A DNA stretch of 64,000 nucleotides from Aphanocapsa sp. GSE-SYN-MK-11-07L (GTDB lineage: Bacteria; Cyanobacteriota; Cyanobacteriia; Thermosynechococcales; Thermosynechococcaceae): positions 1-64,000 of the forward strand of contig JAHHGS010000139.1 in the NCBI GenBank assembly GCA_019359715.1. The letters are read 5' to 3'. The notes under the pieces are model-generated. The model saw nothing but the letters and a program-made list of their open reading frames with translations, was not told the origin of the DNA and searched no databases. Positions within the stretch are counted from its first letter, which is position 1. Each line of letters starts with the position of its first letter. A program made the position numbers and the translations under genes. This document shows, piece by piece, positions 16,376-24,621 of the stretch.

Positions 16376-17200
16376 ATGGAAACAGACAATCTCTGCAAAT
16401 ACCTCGCTGAAAAATACCCCCAGAATTTTGCTCTCTGGCTGATGGGGGAGTCCCAACCTCCCGTGACGGTTCTCAAAACAGAACTGAGCATTGAACCGAT
16501 TCGGGCAGATGCTGTCACTTTTTTGCAAACTCAGGACAGAATCTTACACCTTGAGTTTCAGGTTGACCCCACCACCGATCCGCCTTTACCTTTGCGAATG
16601 TTGGACTATTGGGTGAGGTTACATCGTCAATATCGGTGCCCTGTAACGCAAGTGCTAATTTTGCTTAAGCCAACTTCAGTCAATGTGCCAGCAGAGTTCA
16701 AACTGGAAAATACGGAACATCGCTATCGAGTGCTGCGCCTGTGGGAGCAAGACCCGACGCCTTTACTTGCAGATCCAGCTTTATTGCCATTAGCTGCGTT
16801 AGCCCAAGCAGATTCGGGAGCACAGATTCTAGAACGAGTGGCAGCAGAGGTGGCTAAAATTGAGGAAGCTAGTTTGCGGAATGAGATGAGTAATTGTACC
16901 CAGATTTTAGCTGGGTTACGATACCCCAAGAGTTTGATTCAGCAATTATTTCGGGAGGGCATCATGCGCGAGTCAGTCATCTATCAAGATATTCTTCAAG
17001 AAGGCAGACAAGAAGGCAGACAAGAAGGAGAAATGAGAGTGATTCTGCGTCAGCTTGTCCGGCGATTTGGCAAAGTCCCTAAGCAATTGGAGACTGAAAT
17101 TGGGCAATTGTCGGTTTTGCAACTGGAAGGATTGGGAGAAGCCCTATTAGACTTTACCGCGATCTCTGAGTTAGAAACCTGGCTGAATGAGAACAGATAG
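16376..17200 (+). CDS. Rpn-family PD-(D/E)XK protein with QEG repeats and DUF4351, copy A1
   Basis: A 274-residue protein. The N-terminal nuclease-like domain (about 1-195) shows IRADAVTFL (Asp) and ILHLEFQV (E-x-Q), the core of the Rpn/transposase_31-like PD-(D/E)XK fold. A short charged linker, EGRQEGRQEG (about 207-217), leads to DUF4351 (about 218-274). The ATG at 16376 is preferred over an upstream TTG (16355), because the paralog A2 starts at the same residue. An internal ATG at 16964 (codon 197) sits behind GGGAGGGC and could yield the 78-residue C-terminal part. It lies between wzm and wzt with three related genes. Confidence 0.75.
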   Translation: METDNLCKYLAEKYPQNFALWLMGESQPPVTVLKTELSIEPIRADAVTFLQTQDRILHLEFQVDPTTDPPLPLRMLDYWVRLHRQYRCPVTQVLILLKPTSVNVPAEFKLENTEHRYRVLRLWEQDPTPLLADPALLPLAALAQADSGAQILERVAAEVAKIEEASLRNEMSNCTQILAGLRYPKSLIQQLFREGIMRESVIYQDILQEGRQEGRQEGEMRVILRQLVRRFGKVPKQLETEIGQLSVLQLEGLGEALLDFTAISELETWLNENR

Positions 17201-17286
17201 AAAATTGTACATAGGGAGATCGCTAGCTTTGACAAATACTTAAGCAATCAACTCTCAATCATCTTTATCTATGGGATGCTGAGAGG

Positions 17287-18168
17287 ATGAGTCAAAACGC
17301 TGATATTGGTAGTAAACGCTTAATTGGGCTGGCCCCCGATGCCTGGGTGCAGTGGGTGACTCAGTCCGCAGATGTGATCGCCCAAGAAATTATTGACGCT
17401 GAATTTCAATGGGTTAGCCGTAAAAGTGATGCTCTGATTAAGGTCTACAGCCCGCAACTTGGAGAGTTTTTGGTCTTGAGCGAGTTGCAACTGCGCTATT
17501 TAAGCCGAATGCCGAAGCGGATGAGAGCTTATGCTGCCTTGGCGGAGGAGCGATACAATCTGCTGGTTTATCCCGTTTTGATTAACATTCTTTCCCCTTC
17601 GGCTGGAACAGCGATCGCCACGGGCTATCAGTCAGAAATTATGGGGATGCAAGCCAGACAGGATTATCGGGTGATTAATCTGTGGGAAGTCGGGTCTGAA
17701 CTGGTGTTTGAGCGATCGTTGACTTCTCTGTTACCCTTTGTGCCTTTGATGGCAGGCGGCGGCACAGAAGCCAGCGTCCGAGAAGCGCTATTTAGGTTGC
17801 AGGCTGATCAGCAACTGAGTAATCTGGAGCCATTGCTAGCCTTCTTTGCTAGTTTTGTATTGGATACGGATCTGGTTCAGCAAATTTTGAGGTGGGATAT
17901 GGCTGTTTTGAGAGAATCACCGTGGGCGCAAGCATTTTTACTGGAAGGACGACAAGAGGGTAGACAAGAGGGGCGACAAGAAGGCAGGCAAGAAGAAGCA
18001 GCCGCTTTAATCCTGCGTCAACTCGATCGCCGATTTACCCCGCTTGCGGCTGAAGTAGAAGCTCAGGTGCGGCTGCTTGGCGTGGAGCAACTGGAGGCCC
18101 TGAGCGAATCGCTGTTGGATTTTACGCAGCTCGCTGATTTAGAAACTTGGCTCAGCCAGAGTAAATAG
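17287..18168 (+). CDS. Rpn-like PD-(D/E)XK protein with QEG repeats and DUF4351, copy B1
   Basis: A 293-residue relative of the A copies but a distinct subfamily. The nuclease core is SDALIKVYSPQLGEFLVLSE with the following LQLRY, i.e. Asp and E-x-Q. The linker holds four EGRQ repeats (17944-17994), against three in copy B2, so the 12-base unit varies. DUF4351 follows (ILRQLDRRFTPLAAEVEAQV). A ribosome-binding site, GAGGATG, overlaps the ATG context at 17287. An internal ATG at 17899 (codon 205) is preceded by GAGGTGGG and would give an 89-residue C-terminal protein. Confidence 0.75.
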   Translation: MSQNADIGSKRLIGLAPDAWVQWVTQSADVIAQEIIDAEFQWVSRKSDALIKVYSPQLGEFLVLSELQLRYLSRMPKRMRAYAALAEERYNLLVYPVLINILSPSAGTAIATGYQSEIMGMQARQDYRVINLWEVGSELVFERSLTSLLPFVPLMAGGGTEASVREALFRLQADQQLSNLEPLLAFFASFVLDTDLVQQILRWDMAVLRESPWAQAFLLEGRQEGRQEGRQEGRQEEAAALILRQLDRRFTPLAAEVEAQVRLLGVEQLEALSESLLDFTQLADLETWLSQSK

Positions 18169-18346
18169 GAAATTTTGCCGAGGACGATCGCTTTTTGCCC
18201 AGTTGGGGCGTACTCTAGTCAGGTGAGTGCTATCCTCTAAACAGACTAAATTGGGGGCGGGTAAGGCTCAATGTCTGATCCGGTGATTCGAGTCAGCAAC
18301 TTGGGCAAAAAGGATGTGATCGGGCACCAGCAGCAGGGGCGATCGC
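18164..18346 (+). repeat. wzt leader repeat, copy 1 (ends at HIP1)
   Basis: The block runs from the DUF4351 gene end through GACGATCGCTTTTTGCCCAG and TGGGGGCGGGT to the first 25 or so codons of wzt. It is shared with 19314-19495 and with the leader of the intact gene at 21273-21455. Identity stops at the octamer GCGATCGC (18339-18346). Confidence 0.8.
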
Positions 18347-18429
18347 CAGTCCGGCAGCTCAGCAAATGTAGTTCCTATAATTGTCGTTACTTTACTGACC
18401 GCATCTTAAGAGTAGGGGATGAACTATGA
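18271..18429 (+). pseudogene. wzt 5' fragment 1
   Basis: The first 24 codons copy the start of the intact wzt gene ([14 protein letters not shown], then [10 protein letters not shown]). After the HIP1 octamer the sequence is unrelated. The short ORF ends in an ATGA overlap with the Uma2 gene at 18426, so its translation could feed the Uma2 start. No ATPase motif is present. Confidence 0.75.
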
Positions 18430-19199
18430 CAGCCATCCAAGTCCGTCAGCCCGACGCACTCCCCCAAATTAGTTGGGAAAGATTACCCAGCGATTTCACC
18501 TTGCCCGATGAACCTGTGGAAAGTAACCTTCAACCTCTTCTCGCTGCGGCTCTCCGAGAGAGCCTAGAATTAGCGGGACTGATCTTAGAGTCAATTTTAA
18601 TTGCCTCAAACTTTGGCATTTGTGCCAATGTCAGCGAGAAAACGATCGTTAAAGCCCCAGATTGGGTCTATGTGAAATCTGTTAAGCCGATTCCAGAAGG
18701 AGAAAATCGGCGCAGTTATACACCCCTCCTAGAAGGAGATGTACCGGGGATTGTGATCGAGTTTGTCTCTGAAACAGAAGGCGGCGAATATTCGATCAAT
18801 CCTCATTATCCGTATGGAAAATGGTATTTTTACGAGCAGATCTTGCAAGTGCCAATCTACGGTATTTTTCACCCGAAAACAGGAGAATTAGATATTTTTC
18901 GTTTAGAAGCAGGTAAATATCAACAACAGATCCAAGATGAGTATCGTCGTTACTGGATCGAAGAAATTGGTTTATTTTTGGGGGTATGGCAAGGCCAAAA
19001 AGCCCAACTAGCTGCTTTTTGGCTGCGCTGGTGGGATCAATCGGGCAATTTATTGTTGTGGGGAGTTGAGCAAGTAGAGCAAGAACGACAACGGGCTGAG
19101 CAAGCTGAGGTTGCACTTGCGGAGGAGAGGATTGCCAGCCAACGGTTAGCCAAGAAGCTGAGAGAGTTGGGAGTTGACCCGAATTCGTTGCAAGAGTAG
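18426..19199 (+). CDS. Uma2-family (DUF820) putative endonuclease
   Basis: A 257-residue protein. The Uma2 domain (about 40-190) has VKAPDWVYVK (Asp) and PGIVIEFVSETEGG (Glu), the usual PD-(D/E)XK pattern, although the typical Lys is not plain. The C-terminal tail QERQRAEQAEVALAEERIAS is a coiled coil common in this cyanobacterial family. Activity has not been shown for most members. Its ATG overlaps the stop of a broken wzt 5' copy, so it appears to use the captured wzt leader for expression. Confidence 0.8.
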   Translation: MTAIQVRQPDALPQISWERLPSDFTLPDEPVESNLQPLLAAALRESLELAGLILESILIASNFGICANVSEKTIVKAPDWVYVKSVKPIPEGENRRSYTPLLEGDVPGIVIEFVSETEGGEYSINPHYPYGKWYFYEQILQVPIYGIFHPKTGELDIFRLEAGKYQQQIQDEYRRYWIEEIGLFLGVWQGQKAQLAAFWLRWWDQSGNLLLWGVEQVEQERQRAEQAEVALAEERIASQRLAKKLRELGVDPNSLQE

Positions 19200-19266
19200 A
19201 TTTGAACGAACCTCGCACTAGTTATACTCAGCGGGAGAAATAGACAGATATTCTAAGGGGGAAGTT

Positions 19267-19317
19267 ATGCGAGAATCCATCGCTGATTTAGAAACTTGGC
19301 TCAATCAGGGCAAATAG
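19267..19317 (+). pseudogene. DUF4351 mini-remnant
   Basis: A 16-residue ORF, MRESIADLETWLNQGK, behind AAGGGGGAAGTT. It joins the internal-start region of an A-type gene (MRES) straight to the final DUF4351 helix (ADLETWL), with everything between deleted. It precedes the second wzt leader copy. Confidence 0.6.
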
Positions 19318-19495
19318 AAAATTTTGCCGAGGACGATCGCTTTTTGCCCAGTTGGGGCATACTCTAGTCAGGTGAGTGCTATCCTCTAAACAGACTAAAT
19401 TGGGGGCGGGTGAGACTCAATGTCTGAGACGGTGATTCGAGTTAGTAATCTCGGCAAGAAGTATGTGATCGGGCACCAGCAGAAGGGGCGATCGC
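19314..19495 (+). repeat. wzt leader repeat, copy 2 (ends at HIP1)
   Basis: Same block as 18164-18346 and 21273-21455, including the upstream GAGGACGATCGC stretch and the wzt start. After GCGATCGC (19488-19495) it continues as the upstream region of rpn copy B2, beginning TAGCTTT as upstream of copy B1 (17224 on). Confidence 0.8.
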
Positions 19496-19515
19496 TAGCT
19501 TTTATGAATATTTGA
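19420..19515 (+). pseudogene. wzt 5' fragment 2
   Basis: A 31-residue ORF starting [20 protein letters not shown], identical in that stretch to the first 20 residues of the intact Wzt. It ends a few codons after the HIP1 octamer. It is non-functional but carries the wzt start region in front of rpn copy B2. Confidence 0.75.
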
Positions 19516-19553
19516 GCAATCAACTCTCAATTATTCTATGAGATGCTGGGAGG

Positions 19554-20423
19554 ATGAGTCAAAACGCTGATATTGGTAGCAAACGCTTAATTGGGTTGGC
19601 ACCCGATGCTTGGGTGCAGTGGGTGACTCAGTCAACGGATGTGATCGCCCAAGAAATTATTGACGCTGAATTTCAATGGGTTAGCCGTAAAAGTGATGCT
19701 CTGATTAAGGTCTACAGTCCGCAACTCGGAGAGTTTTTGGTTCTGAGCGAGTTGCAACTGCGCTACCAGAGCCGAATGCCGAAGCGGATGAGAGCTTATG
19801 CTGCCTTGGCGGAGGAGCGATATAATCTGCTGGTTTATCCCGTTTTGATTAACATCCTTCCCCCTCCGGCTGGAACGGCGATCGCCACGGGCTATCAGTC
19901 AGAAATTATGGGGATGCAAGCCAGACAGGATTATCGGGTGATTAACCTCTGGGAAGTCGGGTCTGAACTGGTGTTTGAGCGATCGTTGACTTCTCTGTTA
20001 CCCTTTGTGCCTTTGATGGCAGGCGGCGGCACAGAAGCCAGCGTCCGAGAAGCGCTATTTAGGTTGCAGGCTGATCAGCAACTGAGTAATCTGGAGCCAT
20101 TATTGGCCTTCTTTGCTAGTTTTGTATTGGATACGGATCTGGTTCAGCAAATTTTGAGGTGGGATATGGCTGTTTTGAGAGAATCACCGTGGGCGCAGGC
20201 ATTTTTACTGGAGGGCAGACAAGAGGGCAAGCAAGAAGGTAGGCAAGAAGAAGCAGCCGCTTTAATCCTGCGTCAACTCAATCGGCGATTTACCCCGCTT
20301 GCGGCTGAAGTAGAAGCTCAGGTGCGGCAGCTTGGCGTGGAGCAACTGGAGGCCCTGAGCGAATCGCTGTTGGACTTTACGCAGCTTGCTGATTTAGAGA
20401 CTTGGCTGAGCCAGAGCAAATAG
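19554..20423 (+). CDS. Rpn-like PD-(D/E)XK protein with QEG repeats and DUF4351, copy B2
   Basis: A 289-residue near-twin of copy B1. The main difference is one fewer EGRQ unit in the linker, plus scattered substitutions such as LRYQSR for LRYLSR. The catalytic Asp and E-x-Q are kept. The internal start is also kept: ATG at 20166 behind GAGGTGGG, giving an 85-residue C-terminal product. It is followed 15 bases later by copy A2, the reverse of the A1-B1 order. Both duplicates are intact, so they are recent or under selection. Confidence 0.75.
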   Translation: MSQNADIGSKRLIGLAPDAWVQWVTQSTDVIAQEIIDAEFQWVSRKSDALIKVYSPQLGEFLVLSELQLRYQSRMPKRMRAYAALAEERYNLLVYPVLINILPPPAGTAIATGYQSEIMGMQARQDYRVINLWEVGSELVFERSLTSLLPFVPLMAGGGTEASVREALFRLQADQQLSNLEPLLAFFASFVLDTDLVQQILRWDMAVLRESPWAQAFLLEGRQEGKQEGRQEEAAALILRQLNRRFTPLAAEVEAQVRQLGVEQLEALSESLLDFTQLADLETWLSQSK

Positions 20424-20438
20424 GAAATTCCTACGGGT

Positions 20439-21275
20439 ATGGAAACAGACAATCTCTGCAAATACCTCGCTGAAAAATACCCCCAGAATTTTGCTGTCTG
20501 GCTGATGGGAGAATCGCAAACTCCCGTAACTGTTCTCAAAACAGAATTGAGCATTGAACCGATTCGGGCAGATGCTGTCACTTTTTTGCAAACTCAGGAC
20601 AGAATTCTGCATCTGGAATTTCAGGTTGAACCTATTACCGATCCACCTTTGCCTTTGCGAATGTTGGACTATTGGGTGAGGTTACATCGCCAATATCGGT
20701 GCCCTGTGACGCAAGTGCTAATTTTGCTCAAGCCAACTTCAGTCAATGTACCAGCAGAGTTCAGGCTGGAAAATACCGAACATCGCTATCGAGTGCTCCG
20801 CCTCTGGGAGCAAGATCCGACGCCGTTACTTGCAGATCCAGCTTTATTGCCATTAGCTGCGTTAGCCCAAGCAGATTCGGGAGCACAGATTCTAGAACGA
20901 GTGGCAGCAGAGGTGGCTAAAATTGAGGAAGCTAGTTTGCGGAATGAGATGAGTAACTGTACCCAGATTTTAGCTGGGTTGCGATACCCCAAGAGTTTGA
21001 TTCAACAATTGTTTCGGGAGGGCATCATGCGCGAATCGGTGATTTATCAAGAAATTCTTCAAGAAGGTAGACAAGAGGGTAAACAGGAAGGCAAGCAAGA
21101 GGGGGAATTGACGGTAATTATGCGTCAACTGAATCGTCGCCTTGGCAAAATTGCACCAGAAATCGAAGCTGAACTGAGGGGATTATCGAGTCCGCAACTG
21201 GAATCTTTAGCAGAAGCACTCTTGGACTTTCAACAAGTTGCTGACCTACAGGCTTGGCTCAGGCAGGGCAAATAA
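20439..21275 (+). CDS. Rpn-family PD-(D/E)XK protein with QEG repeats and DUF4351, copy A2
   Basis: A 278-residue near-twin of copy A1 through residue 205 or so. The linker is EGRQEGKQEGKQEG (three units against two) and the DUF4351 part is clearly diverged (LGKIAPEIEAELRGLSSPQL). The replaced C-terminus suggests recombination with another DUF4351 gene at the repeat. The internal ATG at 21027 with GGGAGGGC in front is identical to that in A1 and would give 82 residues. It is the last gene before the intact wzt. Confidence 0.75.
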   Translation: METDNLCKYLAEKYPQNFAVWLMGESQTPVTVLKTELSIEPIRADAVTFLQTQDRILHLEFQVEPITDPPLPLRMLDYWVRLHRQYRCPVTQVLILLKPTSVNVPAEFRLENTEHRYRVLRLWEQDPTPLLADPALLPLAALAQADSGAQILERVAAEVAKIEEASLRNEMSNCTQILAGLRYPKSLIQQLFREGIMRESVIYQEILQEGRQEGKQEGKQEGELTVIMRQLNRRLGKIAPEIEAELRGLSSPQLESLAEALLDFQQVADLQAWLRQGK

Positions 21276-21455
21276 AACATTTTTGGGCAGGACGATCGCT
21301 TTTTGCCCAGTTGGGGCATACTCTAAATCAGGTGAGTGCTATCCTCTAAACAGATTAAATTGGGGGCGGGTGAGACTCAATGTCTGAGACGGTGATTCGA
21401 GTCAGCAATCTGGGCAAGAAGTATGTGATCGGGCACCAGCAGCAGGGGCGATCGC
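21273..21455 (+). repeat. wzt leader repeat, copy 3 (native position)
   Basis: The leader and first codons of the intact wzt gene up to GCGATCGC (21448-21455). The other copies at 18164 and 19314 share the stretch from ACGATCGCTTTTTGCCCAGT to this octamer. Confidence 0.8.
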
Positions 21456-22696
21456 AACATACCACCCTCCGAGATACGATTACCAACAGCATTAAGTCAT
21501 TTGGCTCAAATCTTCTAACCCGCAAAGAAAAAGACACTTTATCTTCAAATCAGGAAGAATTTTGGGCGTTAAAGGATGTCTCATTTGAAGTTAAACAGGG
21601 TGAAGTTGTTGGCATTATTGGGCGGAATGGGGCTGGTAAGTCAACGCTGCTAAAAATACTCAGCCAAATTACGGAGCCAACTACCGGAGAAATTGAAATT
21701 ACAGGCAGAGTAGCCAGCTTGCTGGAAGTGGGTACGGGCTTTCACCCAGAATTAACAGGCCGAGAAAACATCTTTCTGAATGGTGCAATCCTGGGAATGA
21801 GCAGGGTTGAAATCAGAAAGAAATTTGACGAAATTGTTGACTTTGCTGAAGTTGAAAGGTTTTTAGATACACCTGTTAAGCATTACTCGTCTGGAATGTA
21901 TGTGCGCTTAGCATTTGCTGTTGCGGCTCATCTAGAGCCAGAAATTTTAATTGTAGATGAGGTGCTAGCAGTAGGAGACATAGGATTTCAAAAAAAGTGT
22001 TTAGGAAAGATGGGTGATGTAGCAACTAAAGAGGGAAAAACAATTTTGTTTGTTAGCCATAATATGGAGGCAGTAGCACGTTTATGTAATCAAGCAATCT
22101 TGTTCAAACAAGGATATCTAAATACCTTTGACGACGTAAACAGAGTTCTCAATCAATATTTGCAAAGAAACATAGAGTTAAGCCCCCAAAAAAGATGGAA
22201 AAATCATGATGCTCCAGGTAACACAATCGTTAAACTAATCGAAATAAAGGCACACGGGCAAGACGGAACAGTTGTGCAAAATTACATCATTTCAAAACCC
22301 ATATACATAACGATTGTATATGAAGTTATGAAGCCAGGTTATATTTTGACAGCAGGTTTGAATTTTTTTAACGAACAAGATATCAACCTGTTCGATTTGC
22401 ATGATACCAACCAAGATTGGCGAAGGAAAACAAAATCTCCTGGTATCTATCGCTCAACAGTTAAAATTTTAGATAACTTCTTGACCGAAGGACTAATTAC
22501 TGTTTGCGTTGCAATCATTACACCAGATCCATTTTTTATTCATCTTCATGAAAAGGACGTAATTATCATTAATATAATCGATGATTTAGCAGAAATATCA
22601 GCCAGAGGTGATTTTATAGGACATTTTCCGGGAGTAGTGAGACCCTTGATGAAATGGGAGACATATCAAATTGATAATAAAACTTCATTGAATTAG
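21380..22696 (+). CDS. wzt: ABC polysaccharide exporter ATPase (Wzt-like) with C-terminal carbohydrate-binding domain
   Basis: A 438-residue protein. The nucleotide-binding domain has [16 protein letters not shown] (Walker A), [15 protein letters not shown] (signature) and [13 protein letters not shown] (Walker B). From about residue 270 a beta-rich domain follows, as in Wzt proteins that recognise the capped end of the exported O-antigen. It works with the Wzm-like permease at 15068, although the two genes are separated by about 5.5 kb of inserted duplicated genes. The base composition becomes AT-rich inside the gene, and the C-terminal half and the sugar genes after it look acquired together. 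Confidence 0.9.
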   Translation: MSETVIRVSNLGKKYVIGHQQQGRSQHTTLRDTITNSIKSFGSNLLTRKEKDTLSSNQEEFWALKDVSFEVKQGEVVGIIGRNGAGKSTLLKILSQITEPTTGEIEITGRVASLLEVGTGFHPELTGRENIFLNGAILGMSRVEIRKKFDEIVDFAEVERFLDTPVKHYSSGMYVRLAFAVAAHLEPEILIVDEVLAVGDIGFQKKCLGKMGDVATKEGKTILFVSHNMEAVARLCNQAILFKQGYLNTFDDVNRVLNQYLQRNIELSPQKRWKNHDAPGNTIVKLIEIKAHGQDGTVVQNYIISKPIYITIVYEVMKPGYILTAGLNFFNEQDINLFDLHDTNQDWRRKTKSPGIYRSTVKILDNFLTEGLITVCVAIITPDPFFIHLHEKDVIIINIIDDLAEISARGDFIGHFPGVVRPLMKWETYQIDNKTSLN

Positions 22697-22720
22697 TCTT
22701 TATCAACAAGAGAGATTGCC

Positions 22721-23653
22721 ATGGAATTTACAGGTGAAAGATATATTCCATCAGAAAAAGGAATTATTCGCTATGAACACCTACACAGATACTTAGCAGC
22801 TTTAGAGTTTGTCAAAGATAAAACTGTTATGGATATTGCATGTGGTGAAGGCTATGGTTCGTCAATCCTATCTGAATATGCTCAATCTGTATTAGGAGTA
22901 GATATTAATAGAGAATGTATTGATCATGCCAAGAAAAGATATGAGAATAGTAAACTTGAATTTTTAGTTGCTTCTTGTGAAAAAATACCGATCAATGCTC
23001 AATCCATTGACGTAGTAATTTCATTTGAAACCATAGAGCATCATGACAAACATGAAGCAATGATAGAAGAGTTAAAGCGAGTTCTAAAACCTGATGGGCT
23101 AATAATCATCTCTTCTCCAAATCGCTTGGTTTACTCAGATCAACCCAATAATCATAATCCTTTTCATGTTAAAGAACTCTATTTTGATGAATTTAGAAAT
23201 TTATTAAATAAGAACTTTGAGAACCTATATTTTTTTGGACAAAAGATAGTTGCGAACTCTTTAATTATGCCTTTACAGCCATTAAGTTTTGATCTAGACA
23301 ACTTAGGAGAAATTGCTCTGTACCCGCAGAAACAGATGGGAGAGAGGATAAGTTTAACAGTAGATAATTCAGTTTATTTTATAGTTGTTTGTTCAAATAA
23401 GAAACTAAGTAATCTGGGTAATTTAACTTCTATCTATATTGATCCGAAAGAAGATATCTATCAAGAGCTACAAGCGACTTATAATAATTTAGCTATTCTT
23501 CAAACAGAATTATCTAATATACATACTGAATTAAAAGCCATAAAGCAAAGCAGTTTTGGGAAAATGAGAGAGATATGGCTAAAATTAAAATCACTGTTAG
23601 GAATACCCACAAATTATAGCCTTTTTTCACACAATAAATCGAACATTAAGTAG
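22721..23653 (+). CDS. SAM-dependent methyltransferase (class I), glycan cluster
   Basis: A 310-residue protein. VMDIACGEGYGSSILSEYAQ is motif I and VLGVDINRECIDHAKKRY the acidic end of strand 2. IDVVISFETIEHH and LKPDGLIIISSPNRL complete the Methyltransf_11 pattern. A C-terminal coiled coil (residues about 245-285, ELQATYNNLAILQTELSNIH) resembles polysaccharide chain-terminating methyltransferases. Chain capping that is read by the Wzt C-terminal domain is plausible but inferred. It starts 24 bases after wzt and is AT-rich like the following genes. Confidence 0.8.
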   Translation: MEFTGERYIPSEKGIIRYEHLHRYLAALEFVKDKTVMDIACGEGYGSSILSEYAQSVLGVDINRECIDHAKKRYENSKLEFLVASCEKIPINAQSIDVVISFETIEHHDKHEAMIEELKRVLKPDGLIIISSPNRLVYSDQPNNHNPFHVKELYFDEFRNLLNKNFENLYFFGQKIVANSLIMPLQPLSFDLDNLGEIALYPQKQMGERISLTVDNSVYFIVVCSNKKLSNLGNLTSIYIDPKEDIYQELQATYNNLAILQTELSNIHTELKAIKQSSFGKMREIWLKLKSLLGIPTNYSLFSHNKSNIK

Positions 23654-23685
23654 TAAAATTAAGCGTTTAGCATGGTATTTAAAGT

Positions 23686-24600
23686 ATGTTGAATTCAAAG
23701 ATCCCACATGTCGAAATATTATTACTTAATTGGGAAAATGCCGAAGATACAATTCATTGCCTTGAAACTTTAAAGTCCCTAGCCTATGGCTCTTACCATG
23801 TATTGGTAGTTGATAATGGCTCGAAGGATAACTCATATTCCCTACTAAAAGAGACAGTTTCTCATGAGCCGTATTTTACCTTGTATTCAACCGGAGAAAA
23901 TTTGGGTTTCTCAGGTGGTGTAAACTATGGTATCAAAAAAGCGTTGCAATCGGAAGCAGACTACATTTGGTTACTTAATAATGATACCGAAGTAGCATCT
24001 GATTGTTTAAGCCAGTTGATCTTAGCAATCGACGATGACCCTGAAGTGGGCATTGCAGGTTCAAAGATCCTTTTAGCATCAGATAGAAATACTATTTGGC
24101 ATGCTGGAGCAAGTTTTGATAAGTGGACAGGCCAGCCAAAGCATGTCGGCATGGGATATAGTACAACTCAAGAAGGTTATAACGAGTTAAAGTCGGTTGA
24201 TTATATTACTGGATGTAGTCTTCTAATCAGAAGTTCCATGTTAAAGACTGTTGGTTTAATGGATGAGAAATTTTATCTTTACTATGAAGAAGCAGATTTC
24301 TGTTACCGCGCCAAAAAGAAAGGATGGAAAATTATTTATGTTCCTGACTCTATTTTGTGGCATAAAGTTGCAGGATCATCAAAAGGATATCATCAGAGAG
24401 CATACTATGAAGTAAGAAATCGGCTATTGTTTACCCTAAAGCATCGACCAATATTTATATTACCTGTACTCTGCTATCTTCTATATAAAGAAGTTATATT
24501 AAAATTAGCGAAAGGAGAAAATCAAGTGTTTTGTGCTTCTTACTTAGGTATGATTGATTTCATTAGGGGAAAGTATGGTAGGGCAAGCCATCAGTTCTAA
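23686..24600 (+). CDS. family 2 glycosyltransferase (rhamnosyltransferase-like)
   Basis: A 304-residue GT-A enzyme. VLVVDNGSKDNSYSLL is the nucleotide-sugar motif. YIWLLNNDTEV gives the D-x-D-like metal site (NND), and FYLYYEEADFCYRAKKKG is the typical end of the WbbL/GT2 branch. It adds a sugar to the lipid-linked chain in the cytoplasm. One C-terminal hydrophobic stretch may anchor it (RPIFILPVLCYLLYKEVIL). Thirty-two bases separate it from the methyltransferase gene. Confidence 0.85.
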   Translation: MLNSKIPHVEILLLNWENAEDTIHCLETLKSLAYGSYHVLVVDNGSKDNSYSLLKETVSHEPYFTLYSTGENLGFSGGVNYGIKKALQSEADYIWLLNNDTEVASDCLSQLILAIDDDPEVGIAGSKILLASDRNTIWHAGASFDKWTGQPKHVGMGYSTTQEGYNELKSVDYITGCSLLIRSSMLKTVGLMDEKFYLYYEEADFCYRAKKKGWKIIYVPDSILWHKVAGSSKGYHQRAYYEVRNRLLFTLKHRPIFILPVLCYLLYKEVILKLAKGENQVFCASYLGMIDFIRGKYGRASHQF

Positions 24601-24621
24601 TTTCCTTTATGAGCAAATGTT

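Noticed and set aside
16996-17994. Repeats in the Rpn genes as a CRISPR or tandem-repeat array
   Set aside because: They are 12-base coding repeats within frames, without spacers.
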